DNA of 64,000 nucleotides from Sphingomonas paeninsulae (lineage in GTDB: Bacteria > Pseudomonadota > Alphaproteobacteria > Sphingomonadales > Sphingomonadaceae), in the NCBI RefSeq assembly GCF_003660165.1, contig NZ_CP032829.1, positions 2,741,001 to 2,805,000 of the forward strand, in the 5' to 3' direction. The position numbers and the translations under genes are program-made. Positions within the stretch are counted from its first letter, which is position 1, and every line of letters begins with the position of its first letter. This document shows positions 17,834-25,712 of the stretch, piece by piece. A model generated the notes under the pieces. That model ran no database searches, had not been told where the DNA came from, and saw only the letters and a list, made by a program, of their open reading frames with translations.

Positions 17834-19062
17834 GTAATCTCTCCTGTTTCATATTCTTTTTCGCCGTAGGTGCAGCACTTTGGGCAATAGACCTCCACGC
17901 GGTATTCATTGCTGAACTGCGACGAAACACTCTCTTGCCAATCATGGGAGCAAATCTGGTTTGGGATGCTTCTCACGTCCTCCTTCTGACTCTCAACGAC
18001 CTCCGACGCGCCGGACAGGGCGGCAGCGATAGCGCGGGCAATGGTGGGCCAGCGGAAGAACGCATTTTCCATACCGCTGTCCGTATATTCTTCGCCATCA
18101 GGTCCGCGCAAAATATCCTTCACGCGCTGAACCGTTGTCCCGACATCCCCTTCCGCCCCGCCGCTGCTTTCGCCGGGGCCGTGGTCGATGGGTGGGGTGC
18201 GGATGGTGAATTGGGCTGCATAGTCCGACGCTGCCTCTCCAAAATCAGGGTCTGGCTCCACGTTGCCTGCTGCCCAATGGTTATGGACGTCTGTTGCGCC
18301 TGCTATGTAGGCGTTGGCCCGTTCACCACTGATCGCGGCGTCTATGGTCGGCTGCATGGCGGCGATGGCGGCGAGTGCGTTCAATCTCCTCGCGAACAAA
18401 TGGGCTTCGTCGCGGTCGTCAAAAGACTGCACCCTTTTTCCGCGATCAATCGCATAATACTTGCTTTGGATGTCGGCCCCGTCTGTTGCCCACGCCCGCA
18501 TAGCTTCCGCCACCCGCTCGACATCACACTCCCGCGCCTGTTCAATGCCCTCGACCGGCTGCGCGGATGCGTTCATTGCCTTTGCGATCACCTTGTCATC
18601 ATAAATTATGGGCGGGTATCCGATGTGAGCGGCTTCATCCTTCGCAGCCACAGCGACGGCCAATGCCTCGGCAATCGTTGCCCCCTCAAAACGACGGTCA
18701 GCAAAGCCAGTCCAGAACCCGCTGCATTCGACAGCGTTATTCGGCGGCCCTTCTGGATTGTCGCAAAGGATCGTGACGGTGTCAGCTTCTTCATCGCGCA
18801 AACGATTGACCATCACCCATTCGTCGCGTGCCTCGACCGGCTGCGCGGTGGGGGTGGCTAGGGCGGCATTTGGAAAAGCAACACGCTGTTCCGGCCCGTC
18901 CAGCATGTAGATCACGTCGCCAAGGAACGCGTGCAGTTCGGCGTCGGAACCGTTGCGGCAAACATGTCCAACCCTGTCAACGTACGGGGCAGGCTCCAGA
19001 TACCGACGCGCCATGTCCTGCATTTTCGCGAAGTGCGCGGTTTTCAATTCTTCACTCATCAT
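17818..19062 (-). CDS. Large phage protein of unknown function with C-terminal zinc ribbon
   Basis: A 414-residue acidic protein. Visible parts: an N-terminal DMARRYLEP...AELHAFLGDVIYML segment, a GATIAEALAVAVAAKDEA segment that resembles a short phage repeat domain, and a C-terminal CSHDW...VYCPKCCTYG ribbon with C-x2-C. Several APTAQPVE linkers suggest a modular protein. Function not recognised. Confidence 0.75.
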   Translation of the reverse strand: MMSEELKTAHFAKMQDMARRYLEPAPYVDRVGHVCRNGSDAELHAFLGDVIYMLDGPEQRVAFPNAALATPTAQPVEARDEWVMVNRLRDEEADTVTILCDNPEGPPNNAVECSGFWTGFADRRFEGATIAEALAVAVAAKDEAAHIGYPPIIYDDKVIAKAMNASAQPVEGIEQARECDVERVAEAMRAWATDGADIQSKYYAIDRGKRVQSFDDRDEAHLFARRLNALAAIAAMQPTIDAAISGERANAYIAGATDVHNHWAAGNVEPDPDFGEAASDYAAQFTIRTPPIDHGPGESSGGAEGDVGTTVQRVKDILRGPDGEEYTDSGMENAFFRWPTIARAIAAALSGASEVVESQKEDVRSIPNQICSHDWQESVSSQFSNEYRVEVYCPKCCTYGEKEYETGEITWPCT

Positions 19063-19214
19063 GTTTCACCCCTCTGTTCAGCCCGCAAATCCTCAGCCCG
19101 CCAAGGAAACACGAAGCCTTGGCCATCAGGCCGAACGCGGTTGCTGCGGAGATATGCTGCCGACTGGCGGTAGTCGCGCGCGGGCAGGGTGCGGGATTGG
19201 AGGACCGCGTTCAT
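19059..19214 (-). CDS. Small phage protein
   Basis: 51 residues (MNAVLQSRTLPARDYRQ...). The start at 19214 overlaps the upstream stop by ATGA and its own stop overlaps the next start, the rule in this operon. Basic; no family recognised. Confidence 0.6.
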   Translation of the reverse strand: MNAVLQSRTLPARDYRQSAAYLRSNRVRPDGQGFVFPWRAEDLRAEQRGET

Positions 19215-19486
19215 GATTCCACCGTGAAAGGGTGTTCGCCCGCCCATTCGGCATGAAGCCGGTTTGCGATGGCTGGGTGGCGAGCGTCCGCGCTACTGCC
19301 AACTTCACTGTCGGCAGGCATAACTTCCTCGATTTGGGCGATGGAATTGCGTGGCAACCACTCGTAAACGCGGTCATGTGGCGCTCGCTCATCCACTATA
19401 AACAAGCGTAGCCCACTGCCCGCAGCGAGGTAATCGACGGATCCCTGCGCATCGATATGAACGATGACCATTGCTGGCGTTGTCAT
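19211..19486 (-). CDS. Phage hypothetical protein
   Basis: 91 residues (MTTPAMVIVHIDAQGSVDYLAAGSGLRLFIVDERAPHDRVYEW...). The beta-rich N-terminal part is seen in other phage early proteins; function unknown. Overlaps both neighbours by ATGA. Confidence 0.68.
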   Translation of the reverse strand: MTTPAMVIVHIDAQGSVDYLAAGSGLRLFIVDERAPHDRVYEWLPRNSIAQIEEVMPADSEVGSSADARHPAIANRLHAEWAGEHPFTVES

Positions 19487-19806
19487 ACATCACCCCGCGC
19501 GATCTTCGCCATGCGCCGCCCGATGCTCGCCATGTTCGGCGTTTCCAGCGCTATGATGGCGTCGAGTTTGGATTGGGCGCTGAACGAGCGCTCCTTCCAA
19601 GCATTCGACTGACCGATCCAATGATTAATCTCATCCACCACGTCTTTCGCTTTGATTAGCGGCGCTGTTATTGCCGGTCGCTGAGTCAACCATTCAAACA
19701 TCTCTCTCGTCCTTCTAAAATCACCGCCGCGCTTGTTGGGTCGCGGCGGCTCCCTGTGGAAATTCAGATACCCATCGATTGGCGGGCCGCGTTTTTCACG
19801 CGCCAC
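19483..19806 (-). CDS. Phage hypothetical protein
   Basis: 107 residues, basic at both ends, with a helical centre (REMFEWLTQRPAITAPLIKAKDVVDEINHWIG). No family recognised. Its start region overlaps the next small gene by 43 bp. Confidence 0.65.
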   Translation of the reverse strand: MAREKRGPPIDGYLNFHREPPRPNKRGGDFRRTREMFEWLTQRPAITAPLIKAKDVVDEINHWIGQSNAWKERSFSAQSKLDAIIALETPNMASIGRRMAKIARGDV

Positions 19807-19913
19807 CGCTTGTAATAGGCCAGTTGCCTATCCCGGTTTTTGGCGTACCAGCGGCGGTTGGCGGCGCGACGGTTCACTAGGTCGCGCTCGCGGGCAGTCT
19901 CGCGATCGGTCAT
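19764..19913 (-). CDS. Small basic phage protein
   Basis: 49 residues with a very high Arg/Lys content (NRRAANRRWYAKNRDRQ), so nucleic-acid binding is plausible. Its ATG overlaps the recT stop (ATGA), which supports it as a gene. Confidence 0.6.
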   Translation of the reverse strand: MTDRETARERDLVNRRAANRRWYAKNRDRQLAYYKRWRVKNAARQSMGI

Positions 19914-20857
19914 TGGTCGAACTCGGCCAACAAGACGGCGGCGTGATCCTTCAGCTTCTCACCATCGCCATCATCCAGAAGCGGCAACAACGCAGCCAAG
20001 CGGGCGTCGATGTCCACGCGGATTTCGCAGTCGTCCAGTTCGGATATTGCCGATTCCAGGGTGGCGATTTCGCCGGTTTGGGACTGGTCTAGAACTTCGT
20101 CGGCTTCAGGGTCGGCAGCGATGCGATGCTCAAGGGCGTCCAGACGGGAAACCGGGGCGGCTTCACGTTCTGGGGTCAGCGCAATTGACGGGACCGTTTC
20201 GTCACGGTCAAAGCTGTCCTCAAGGTCTGTGGACATCGGCAGACGCTTCGATAGGCGGCGCATGACGGTCTTGCGGGCCATCTCCGACCACCACGCAACC
20301 CACGGGCCATTTCCACTCGCGCGGCTGACTTTGCGAACCTGCTCAATCTCTTCGAAGTTCATCACTTCCAGCAGGCGCGCGCCATCCTTCAGGACGGCTG
20401 TTGCATATGCGCCGATTGCCTTGCCGCGCGGCTTGTCGAGGGCAGGAGGATTGTGCGTTACGTCCTCGTCAAACCCGAGATGCCAGACGAACTCGTCATT
20501 TTCGTAAACGACTTGCGCGCTGATTTTTGAGACATCGCCTGACTGGCGGATCTTCTTCAGGATGCCCGCAATCATCGGCATGGCCTGTGCCTTGTTGCCG
20601 AACTTCACGATTGCAGCTTCGCGACCATCCGGGAGCAAGCCATCCTGTGCCAGCCTGACGATAGCGCCGAACAGCGACGACCGATCGAGGCCAGCAAGGT
20701 CGGGGTTGTTCTGAATGGCGGTCATCGCAACGCGAGTGAATTTCTCAACGGTGACGTGCTTTGGTAGTGCCGCCTGAAACTGCGGGGCCATCTGCGTCAG
20801 GTTCTGCCGAATGACCGCGATAGGGTCAGCGCGACGATCTGCTAAATTCGTAGCCAT
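19910..20857 (-). CDS. recT: RecT family single-strand annealing protein
   Basis: A 315-residue RecT-type annealase. The core LDRSSLFGAIVRLAQDGLLPDGREAAIVKFGNKAQAMPMIAGILKKIRQSG and the YATAVLKDG...MARKTVMRRLSKRLP region are typical. It works with the 5'-3' exonuclease encoded immediately upstream in phage recombination and end repair. The C terminus is acidic and probably disordered. Confidence 0.93.
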   Translation of the reverse strand: MATNLADRRADPIAVIRQNLTQMAPQFQAALPKHVTVEKFTRVAMTAIQNNPDLAGLDRSSLFGAIVRLAQDGLLPDGREAAIVKFGNKAQAMPMIAGILKKIRQSGDVSKISAQVVYENDEFVWHLGFDEDVTHNPPALDKPRGKAIGAYATAVLKDGARLLEVMNFEEIEQVRKVSRASGNGPWVAWWSEMARKTVMRRLSKRLPMSTDLEDSFDRDETVPSIALTPEREAAPVSRLDALEHRIAADPEADEVLDQSQTGEIATLESAISELDDCEIRVDIDARLAALLPLLDDGDGEKLKDHAAVLLAEFDQ

Positions 20858-20858
20858 G

Positions 20859-21800
20859 TTAATTCGCCTCTTTCACTGAAAACTGACGCCAGCCCTTGCG
20901 AGCGCCGATATGGGTTCCGACGTGAGCCTCGGTGATCAGCGTCCCCGCCGCCCCCTTCGTCTGCGAGCAACTGACCTTGTGCAGCGGAAGCATCGCGTAA
21001 CCGGCGCTTCCAATCTTCATCATCAGGGCGTTCTTTGCGGTTTCTGCGCGAACATCGGCGGCTTTCGCCTCTGCCTTCGCCGCTTGCCATTCATCAGCAA
21101 GGTCAGACGCTTCATTATCGCCGCGCAAATCCGCCACCTCCTCAGTCGGAACGCCAAGCAGTTCCGTTATCGCCCGTCCGTCGCGTTCGAAGTCGGGGAC
21201 CGGGGCGTCGCCCGCACGGATGGCCTGCCAGAACTGTTCAACGCGGCGCTCGATATCGGCGTAAACCAGTGGTCGGAAATCATACTGGTAGCGGCGCAAC
21301 TCATTGCCGCCGACGAGAACAATCATGTCGCCCCAAAGCGCGCCAGACAGCCCTTGATAGGACATGTTCTGCAACAGATAATTCAGCGGCGGTTCGTAAC
21401 CCCACTTCTTTACCTGGAGCCAATCGACCATCTTCACCTCAAGGATGCCTTTCCCGCGTTCCGGGCAGGTGGCGATACAATCGGGATGACCGCCTAGGCC
21501 TTTGCCATTATCGAGCCGGTGCGGCGTTTTGAGGGGTACGTAGCCCCACCGTTCGCAGGCGGCTTCGATGATCAGCGGTTCAAGTTTCACGCCCCAATAA
21601 GAACGCTCATTTTCCGGCACATTGTTGGCATCGACCGCGTTGAACTCCGGCGTTGCTATCGCTCCGGTCTTGCGGTGGTACAGTTCGAACTCGGTTAGCC
21701 ATGGAGACGCGCCGAAAAGGGCTGCTACTTCCGACGCTCCGACGACCGACGCGCGAAATGCAGCATCGTCCTGTTCGACCGCCTTCAACTGCGTTGCCAT
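20859..21800 (-). CDS. YqaJ-type viral exonuclease
   Basis: A 313-residue lambda-exonuclease-like nuclease. The YqaJ motifs are present: S-E-V-A-A-L-F-G near residue 22, E in KLEPLIIE, GGHPDC and ILEVKM (the D...E-x-K metal-binding core). It pairs with RecT. The C-terminal part is rich in Ala/Glu and may contact the annealase. Confidence 0.9.
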   Translation of the reverse strand: MATQLKAVEQDDAAFRASVVGASEVAALFGASPWLTEFELYHRKTGAIATPEFNAVDANNVPENERSYWGVKLEPLIIEAACERWGYVPLKTPHRLDNGKGLGGHPDCIATCPERGKGILEVKMVDWLQVKKWGYEPPLNYLLQNMSYQGLSGALWGDMIVLVGGNELRRYQYDFRPLVYADIERRVEQFWQAIRAGDAPVPDFERDGRAITELLGVPTEEVADLRGDNEASDLADEWQAAKAEAKAADVRAETAKNALMMKIGSAGYAMLPLHKVSCSQTKGAAGTLITEAHVGTHIGARKGWRQFSVKEAN

Positions 21801-21801
21801 G

Positions 21802-21915
21802 TCACTTAGCTCCCAAAATAATGATGAAAAACAGCGCGACCGGCACGATCAGCGCGAACACAGCCACAGCCAGCGCGGAGGTGAGCAAGCTTTCGGGTTT
21901 CGACGCGGGGATCAT
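21802..21915 (-). CDS. Small membrane peptide
   Basis: 37 residues with one long hydrophobic helix (LAVAVFALIVPVALFFIIIL). The start overlaps the stop of the upstream gene (ATGA). It is probably an inner-membrane peptide; an early superinfection-exclusion role is possible but unsupported. Confidence 0.55.
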   Translation of the reverse strand: MIPASKPESLLTSALAVAVFALIVPVALFFIIILGAK

Positions 21916-22160
21916 GACACGGCCTTCCGACCAGCCCAAAACCGCGCAACGCCAGCATCCATCTTGTCGTAAACAGCCGCCTGCCGATCAGCGCGATCCG
22001 CGTCCTGTGCGGCAGCATATTCGGGGTCGGTCTGGTAGCGGCGTGTCTCGGCTAGGCAGGCGCTCATCGCTGGAACTTTCGCCAGCCATGCGTCCTCGGT
22101 CACGATCTCGCTGCCGTCGCGCTCAAGGCTTCGTTGAATTGCGAAGTGGTTGCGGGTCAT
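21912..22160 (-). CDS. Phage hypothetical protein
   Basis: 82 residues, helical and charged (RRYQTDPEYAAAQDADRADRQAAVYDKMD). No family recognised. Lies in the leftward early operon. Confidence 0.6.
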   Translation of the reverse strand: MTRNHFAIQRSLERDGSEIVTEDAWLAKVPAMSACLAETRRYQTDPEYAAAQDADRADRQAAVYDKMDAGVARFWAGRKAVS

Positions 22161-22163
22161 GGT

Positions 22164-22235
22164 TCAGTACTTCCCTTCAAAATCAGGAACCGCGCTCACA
22201 GGTTTGGAGAGCAGCGCGAGGAGGAGACGGATCAT
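22164..22235 (-). CDS. Very small hydrophobic ORF
   Basis: 23 codons (MIRLLLALLSKPVSAVPDF...). Supported only by the ATGA overlap with the upstream gene and the otherwise empty interval. Confidence 0.35.
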   Translation of the reverse strand: MIRLLLALLSKPVSAVPDFEGKY

Positions 22236-22525
22236 TGCGGGGCGGCCTTGGCGATTGCGGCGCGGGCGTTGTCCCAAAGCAGCTTCGGACGGTGTGTCTC
22301 GAAGCTGCTCACGAGCGCCTCCAAAGCCGCCAGCAGATCAGGCGCGGCGGCTATGAGGTGGGCGTTGGCGGTCTCTGCACCGTCTGGCATATCCATTTCG
22401 ATAGACGCGACGGTCCACTCGCCCTTTTTGCCGAAGCGCGTGGCGCGGGCGACATTGCCGACAATCTCAAAGCCGTCGTGATAGTCGTCGACGCGCCAAG
22501 GTCCCGGAGTATGCTGAGCACTCAT
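22232..22525 (-). CDS. Conserved phage protein (TPGPW...NAHLIAAAPDLL type)
   Basis: 97 residues. The pattern HTPGPWRVDD at the start and ANAHLIAAAPDLLAALE near the end is common in phages of Proteobacteria and is easy to recognise, but has no known function. ATG 22525 overlaps the upstream stop. Confidence 0.8.
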   Translation of the reverse strand: MSAQHTPGPWRVDDYHDGFEIVGNVARATRFGKKGEWTVASIEMDMPDGAETANAHLIAAAPDLLAALEALVSSFETHRPKLLWDNARAAIAKAAPQ

Positions 22526-22788
22526 CGCGCAGCCACCTGACGCGACCACTGCCAGTCTTTTTCAACATGCCGATACCGCCGATCCTCGCACTCCCGCTCG
22601 TATTCGCTACGGCAATCTGCAACCGCATCCGCAATCGCATCCGTCGGCATCAGGGCATCGACCGCCTCAAGCAGCGCGCAAATGTCTGCGGTGATGGTGT
22701 CGGAATCATCGGCGTAGGTCAGCCGCTCGGTTGCAGCGATTACCGCCGACTTGCGGGTGGCGAATTGGGCTAGGGCTGAGTGTGTCAT
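22522..22788 (-). CDS. Phage hypothetical protein
   Basis: 88 residues, mostly helical and acidic (ADDSDTITADICALLEAVDALMP). No family recognised. Coupled to both neighbours by ATGA. Confidence 0.65.
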   Translation of the reverse strand: MTHSALAQFATRKSAVIAATERLTYADDSDTITADICALLEAVDALMPTDAIADAVADCRSEYERECEDRRYRHVEKDWQWSRQVAAR

Positions 22789-23555
22789 TTGGCTGCACCC
22801 ATTTCCAGCGCGGCAACCCGCTCCATGTCAGCCATTGCGACCTCGTTGCTTTCGTAAAAGCGCACAGGGCTGATAGGGATGCCGGACGCCTTAGCGATCT
22901 GCATCGCCGCGAACGCAATGTTGGTCGCGCCCTCAAGTGCATAGCCTTCTGCGCCTGCCGCATGGACGATATGGCCAGCGCGGCAATGCGTTGTGCCGCA
23001 GTGCCAAGTGGACATGTCGAACGCGCCCTCAACCTTTGCCGCAGCCAACACCTTGGTGTGGAGGTTTTCGACCACCGGCACGATGAAAGCGGGCGTGTTA
23101 GCCTGGACGGGGGCGAGATTTTTTTTGCTATACAGGCCCGAGCAGTCCGAGCAGTCCGAGCAGTCCGAGCAGTCCGAGCAGCCCGAGCAGCGCGAGCAGT
23201 CCGAGCAGCCCGAGCAGCCCGAGCAGTCCGAGCAGCGCGAGCAGCCCGAGCAGTCCGAGCAGCCCGAGCAGCCCGAGCAGTCCGAGCAGCGCGAGCAGTC
23301 CGAGCAGCGCGAGCAGCCCGAGCAGTCCGAGCAGTCCGAGCAGTCCGAGCAGTCCGAGCAGTCCGAGCAGTCCGAGCAGTCCGAGCAGTTGGTACACCAG
23401 TCGCAATTGATCAGGCTGGCTAGCGACTTTTCAGCAGCCTCGCGGGTGCCCCAATATGAAATGCTCGCCTTGTTGTTGCGGGCATCGATCAGCCAATCGC
23501 CATCTTCGCGATATGTGGTGGCTGTCTGCACTGCGTCTGCGGGGGTGGTTTGCAT
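22785..23555 (-). CDS. Cys-Ser-X triplet-repeat protein, first gene of the leftward operon
   Basis: 256 residues. An N-terminal module of about 50 residues (YREDGDWLIDARNNKASISYWGTREAAEKSL) leads into a C-D-W-C-T-N-C segment. Then follow 27 tandem C-S-X triplets (X is D, G or R), about residues 57-138. The C-terminal domain has the motif W-H-C-G-T-T-H-C-R-A-G and ends with VRFYESNEVAMADMERV. I recall related Cys-triplet proteins from other phages but no known function. About 30 closely spaced cysteines suggest metal binding or a cysteine-lined solenoid. It is the first gene after the operator-controlled leftward promoter. Confidence 0.8.
   Translation of the reverse strand: MQTTPADAVQTATTYREDGDWLIDARNNKASISYWGTREAAEKSLASLINCDWCTNCSDCSDCSDCSDCSDCSDCSDCSGCSRCSDCSRCSDCSGCSGCSDCSGCSRCSDCSGCSGCSDCSRCSGCSDCSDCSDCSDCSGLYSKKNLAPVQANTPAFIVPVVENLHTKVLAAAKVEGAFDMSTWHCGTTHCRAGHIVHAAGAEGYALEGATNIAFAAMQIAKASGIPISPVRFYESNEVAMADMERVAALEMGAAK
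23140..23382 (-). repeat. 27 tandem 9-bp repeats encoding Cys-Ser-X
   Basis: The unit on the + strand is gagcag followed by tcc, ccc or cgc, repeated 27 times without indels. Read leftwards, the variable codon gives Asp, Gly or Arg. Asp units form runs at both ends (7 and 4), while Gly and Arg units mix in the middle. Every frame is open, so long false ORFs appear on both strands. Confidence 0.95.
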
Positions 23556-23585
23556 TTTTCGGCGTCCATCTGTGGTGATGGAGCC

Positions 23586-23660
23586 TTTATGCGGAACGTA
23601 CGTACGTCCGTCAACTCATAAACGTACGGAAGTACGATTTTATCAGAATTTAACGTACAA
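23586..23660 (-). promoter_or_regulatory. Leftward early promoter with repressor operators
   Basis: Read leftwards: -35 TTGACG (23609-23614), a 17-bp spacer, -10 CATAAA (23586-23591). The spacer contains the palindrome ACGTACGTACGT (23596-23607). A second site CGTAC-ggaa-GTACG lies at 23623-23636 and a half-like AACGTAC at 23652. The same core occurs between ci and cro, so CI/Cro probably control this promoter. Confidence 0.72.
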
Positions 23661-23680
23661 CGTGGAGGCCAATCTTCCCT

Positions 23681-23697
23681 AGGCAACAAAAAACCCC
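23681..23697. repeat. 17-bp direct repeat, left copy
   Basis: AGGCAACAAAAAACCCC, identical to 24818-24834. The two copies bracket the P63C gene exactly. Confidence 0.8.
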
Positions 23698-23811
23698 TTG
23701 AGATGAATCCGCAGTAGCAAGCACAAAGAGCAATATTGATAAATATGCTTGCTAAGCGGACGCAGCAAGCAGAGACTGGCTCGGGCAGCAAGCACGGAGC
23801 GATTCTTAGTG

Positions 23812-24792
23812 ATGGATACCCCACAGAGTAAGGGCGGGAAGGCCCGCTCAGAATTGCTTTCGCCATCAGAGCGCCAGCGGATCGCGCGGGCGGCTGCGAA
23901 GGCTCGCTGGGATGAGCCTTGCCCAAAGGCCATCTTCGGTGAGCAGGATAAGCCCATCCGAATCAGCGATATAGAGGTGCCCTGCTACGTCTTGGATGAC
24001 GGTAAGCGCGTGATAACTATGAATGGAATAATGGACACATTCGGCATGGCGCGAGGCGGCGCTATGGTGAAGGGTATGAATCGTTTAGAGCTTTTTGTCT
24101 CCAGAAACAGAATAAAACCTTTCATTTCCAGTGATTTGTACGAGCGAATCGTTAGCCCGATTCGGTTCAGAATTAAGAACTCCACTGCCTATGGTTTTGA
24201 TTCTGATACACTGATTGACGTGGCCGAAGCGGTCATCCAAGCTGACAATGCAGGCACCTTGCAGAAGCAGCAGGCGGGCATAGCACATCAATGCCGGGTG
24301 ATTACATCAAGCCTTACCCGCGTCGGCCTTATCGCCCTCATTGATGAGGCGACGGGCTATCAGACTAATCGCGACAAGGACGAACTCCAGCAAATTCTCA
24401 GTGCCTATTTGCTGCCTGAGCATCGACCTTGGATGGAGACAATCCCAGTAGAATTCACAAACGAGATATACCGGGTTTATGGCTGGACCCGAACAGCGAA
24501 CAATCGAGGGCCGCGCTATGCAGGGAAGCTCATCCGCAACTTAATTTATGAAAAGCTCCCAAAGCCGGTTCTCCCCGCCTTAGATGAAATCAACCCAACG
24601 AATGCCAAATACCAACGAAAGCACCGGCACCATCAGTTTTTGACAGAAAAACAGGGCCTAGATCACTTTCGAACGCAAGTTATCACGGTGATGACATTGC
24701 TCCGGATTTCGAAAAACAAGGGCGATTTTAACAGGCATCTTATCTCGTATTTTGGTTCGCAAATGTCATTTGCTTTTGATGATGATGTATGA
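23812..24792 (+). CDS. P63C domain-containing protein (phage moron)
   Basis: 326 residues. The C-terminal part (VEFTNEIYRVYGWTRTANNRGPRYAGKLIRNLIYEKLP...HHQFLTEKQGLDHFRTQVITVMTLLR) matches the P63C domain, which is found in phage and plasmid proteins of unclear function. The N terminus has a basic SERQRIARAAAKARW helix. It is the only rightward gene between the leftward operon and ci, is visibly more AT-rich than its neighbours and stands between 17-bp repeats. This all fits a separately acquired, independently expressed moron. ATG 23812 is preferred to an upstream TTG/ATG. Confidence 0.8.
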   Translation: MDTPQSKGGKARSELLSPSERQRIARAAAKARWDEPCPKAIFGEQDKPIRISDIEVPCYVLDDGKRVITMNGIMDTFGMARGGAMVKGMNRLELFVSRNRIKPFISSDLYERIVSPIRFRIKNSTAYGFDSDTLIDVAEAVIQADNAGTLQKQQAGIAHQCRVITSSLTRVGLIALIDEATGYQTNRDKDELQQILSAYLLPEHRPWMETIPVEFTNEIYRVYGWTRTANNRGPRYAGKLIRNLIYEKLPKPVLPALDEINPTNAKYQRKHRHHQFLTEKQGLDHFRTQVITVMTLLRISKNKGDFNRHLISYFGSQMSFAFDDDV

Positions 24793-24817
24793 AGTTTAGC
24801 ATCATAAATTGAACTTC

Positions 24818-24834
24818 AGGCAACAAAAAACCCC
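24818..24834. repeat. 17-bp direct repeat, right copy
   Basis: Identical to 23681-23697. This copy forms the T-tract and one arm of a leftward terminator hairpin, which the other copy has lost or never had. Confidence 0.8.
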
Positions 24835-24850
24835 GCCGAAGCGAGGTTTG
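24824..24850 (-). terminator. Rho-independent terminator of the leftward gene at 24874
   Basis: Read leftwards: AAACCTCGC-ttcg-GCGGGGTTTTTT, a GC stem with one mismatch, a tetraloop and a T6 run. It ends transcription from the ci-TM2 direction before the P63C gene. Confidence 0.75.
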
Positions 24851-24873
24851 GTGGAGTTTATCGGGCGGGCAGG

Positions 24874-25251
24874 TTATTTCTTATGCGCTTCGGCTGCTGC
24901 CATCCCGCTTTGATATGCAGATGCGGTCGTCCCCATCGCGCTGACATAAATTGCCACAGCTGCGTAAGTAAGGCTGATTATCCCAATTACAGAGCCTATG
25001 ATGGCAATTATAATTGTAGATTTGGCGTTTCGTGCGTGCGCATCGACGGCGGCAATTTCCACTTTAAGTTGGCCGACATCTTTGGCGACAGAGCCCAAAG
25101 CGATAGTGAAACCATCCATCTTGCCGATCAGTTGGGCAAATTTGGTTTCTGTCCGCGCCTCAACGGCCTCCAGCTTCGCGTCCAAAAATCGCTCATCGAA
25201 CGAATTTGTTGCCGCCCCTGAAGCGATAGTTTTGGGTGCTGCCTGTGTCAT
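24874..25251 (-). CDS. Membrane-anchored coiled-coil phage protein
   Basis: 125 residues. A coiled-coil (FLDAKLEAVEARTETKFAQLIGKMDGF...KVEIAAVDAHARNAKS) is followed by one strong transmembrane helix (TIIIAIIGSVIGIISLTYAAVAIYV) near the C terminus. It starts at ATG 25251 with GGGAAG before it. Such proteins are common in phage immunity regions; superinfection exclusion is possible but only by analogy. Confidence 0.72.
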   Translation of the reverse strand: MTQAAPKTIASGAATNSFDERFLDAKLEAVEARTETKFAQLIGKMDGFTIALGSVAKDVGQLKVEIAAVDAHARNAKSTIIIAIIGSVIGIISLTYAAVAIYVSAMGTTASAYQSGMAAAEAHKK

Positions 25252-25336
25252 ATAACTTCCCTGTATATAGGGAGTCTGTGAAAAAATGGTAGCCGCCATA
25301 GCTGCCGCGCGTCCTGTCCACCATGTCGGGGGCGCG

Positions 25337-25669
25337 TTAGGCGACGGCGGCAGCATCTATCATCCCTAACTGGTCGCCGATCATTTTATGAACCGCCCGC
25401 AGCACTTCCGTCGGCATTACAAGACTCGCTACATTTTTTACTGCTGGCCGTGTATTTCCCGCTTCATCTCCAACCAAATTTTGCTCGCGAAATACAAGCA
25501 AAGATGTTTCTGGGTTCACAAAAGACTGCGCGCCAGTAGCCCATACTCTTGGGAGATCCATGCCGAGGGAGAATTCTGGTCCGCGACTTTGAATTTCGGC
25601 ATTAATATCTTGAATTTGCGAGTTTTCTGAACCTTGATCGGCCACTTGTGTCTCCTGCTCTATTGTCAT
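25337..25669 (-). CDS. Phage hypothetical protein
   Basis: 110 residues with a Gln/Glu-rich start (TIEQETQVADQGSENSQIQD) and a compact domain (MDLPRVWATGAQSFVNPETSLLVFREQN...VASLVMPTEVLRAVHKMI). It resembles DUF3467-type small domains, but I cannot confirm that. ATG 25669 is chosen; the frame is open upstream. Confidence 0.62.
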   Translation of the reverse strand: MTIEQETQVADQGSENSQIQDINAEIQSRGPEFSLGMDLPRVWATGAQSFVNPETSLLVFREQNLVGDEAGNTRPAVKNVASLVMPTEVLRAVHKMIGDQLGMIDAAAVA

Positions 25670-25712
25670 CACAATTCCCTCACCCGCATCGCGCTCTGGG
25701 CAACGCGGCCAC

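Noticed and set aside
17728-18861. Rightward 377-residue open frame
   Set aside because: Antisense to the 414-residue early gene; Cys/Arg-rich composition, no ribosome site.
21653-22540. Rightward 295-residue open frame
   Set aside because: Antisense to several overlapping early genes; composition is typical of a GC-rich shadow frame.
23140-23382. CRISPR-like array
   Set aside because: The 9-bp units are contiguous with no spacers and lie in a coding sequence.
22993-23682. Rightward 229-residue frame rich in E-Q-S/E-Q-P, and a leftward leucine-rich frame over the same region
   Set aside because: Both are other-frame readings of the 9-bp repeat, which contains no stop in any frame. The Cys-Ser-X frame has proper flanking domains and operon overlaps.
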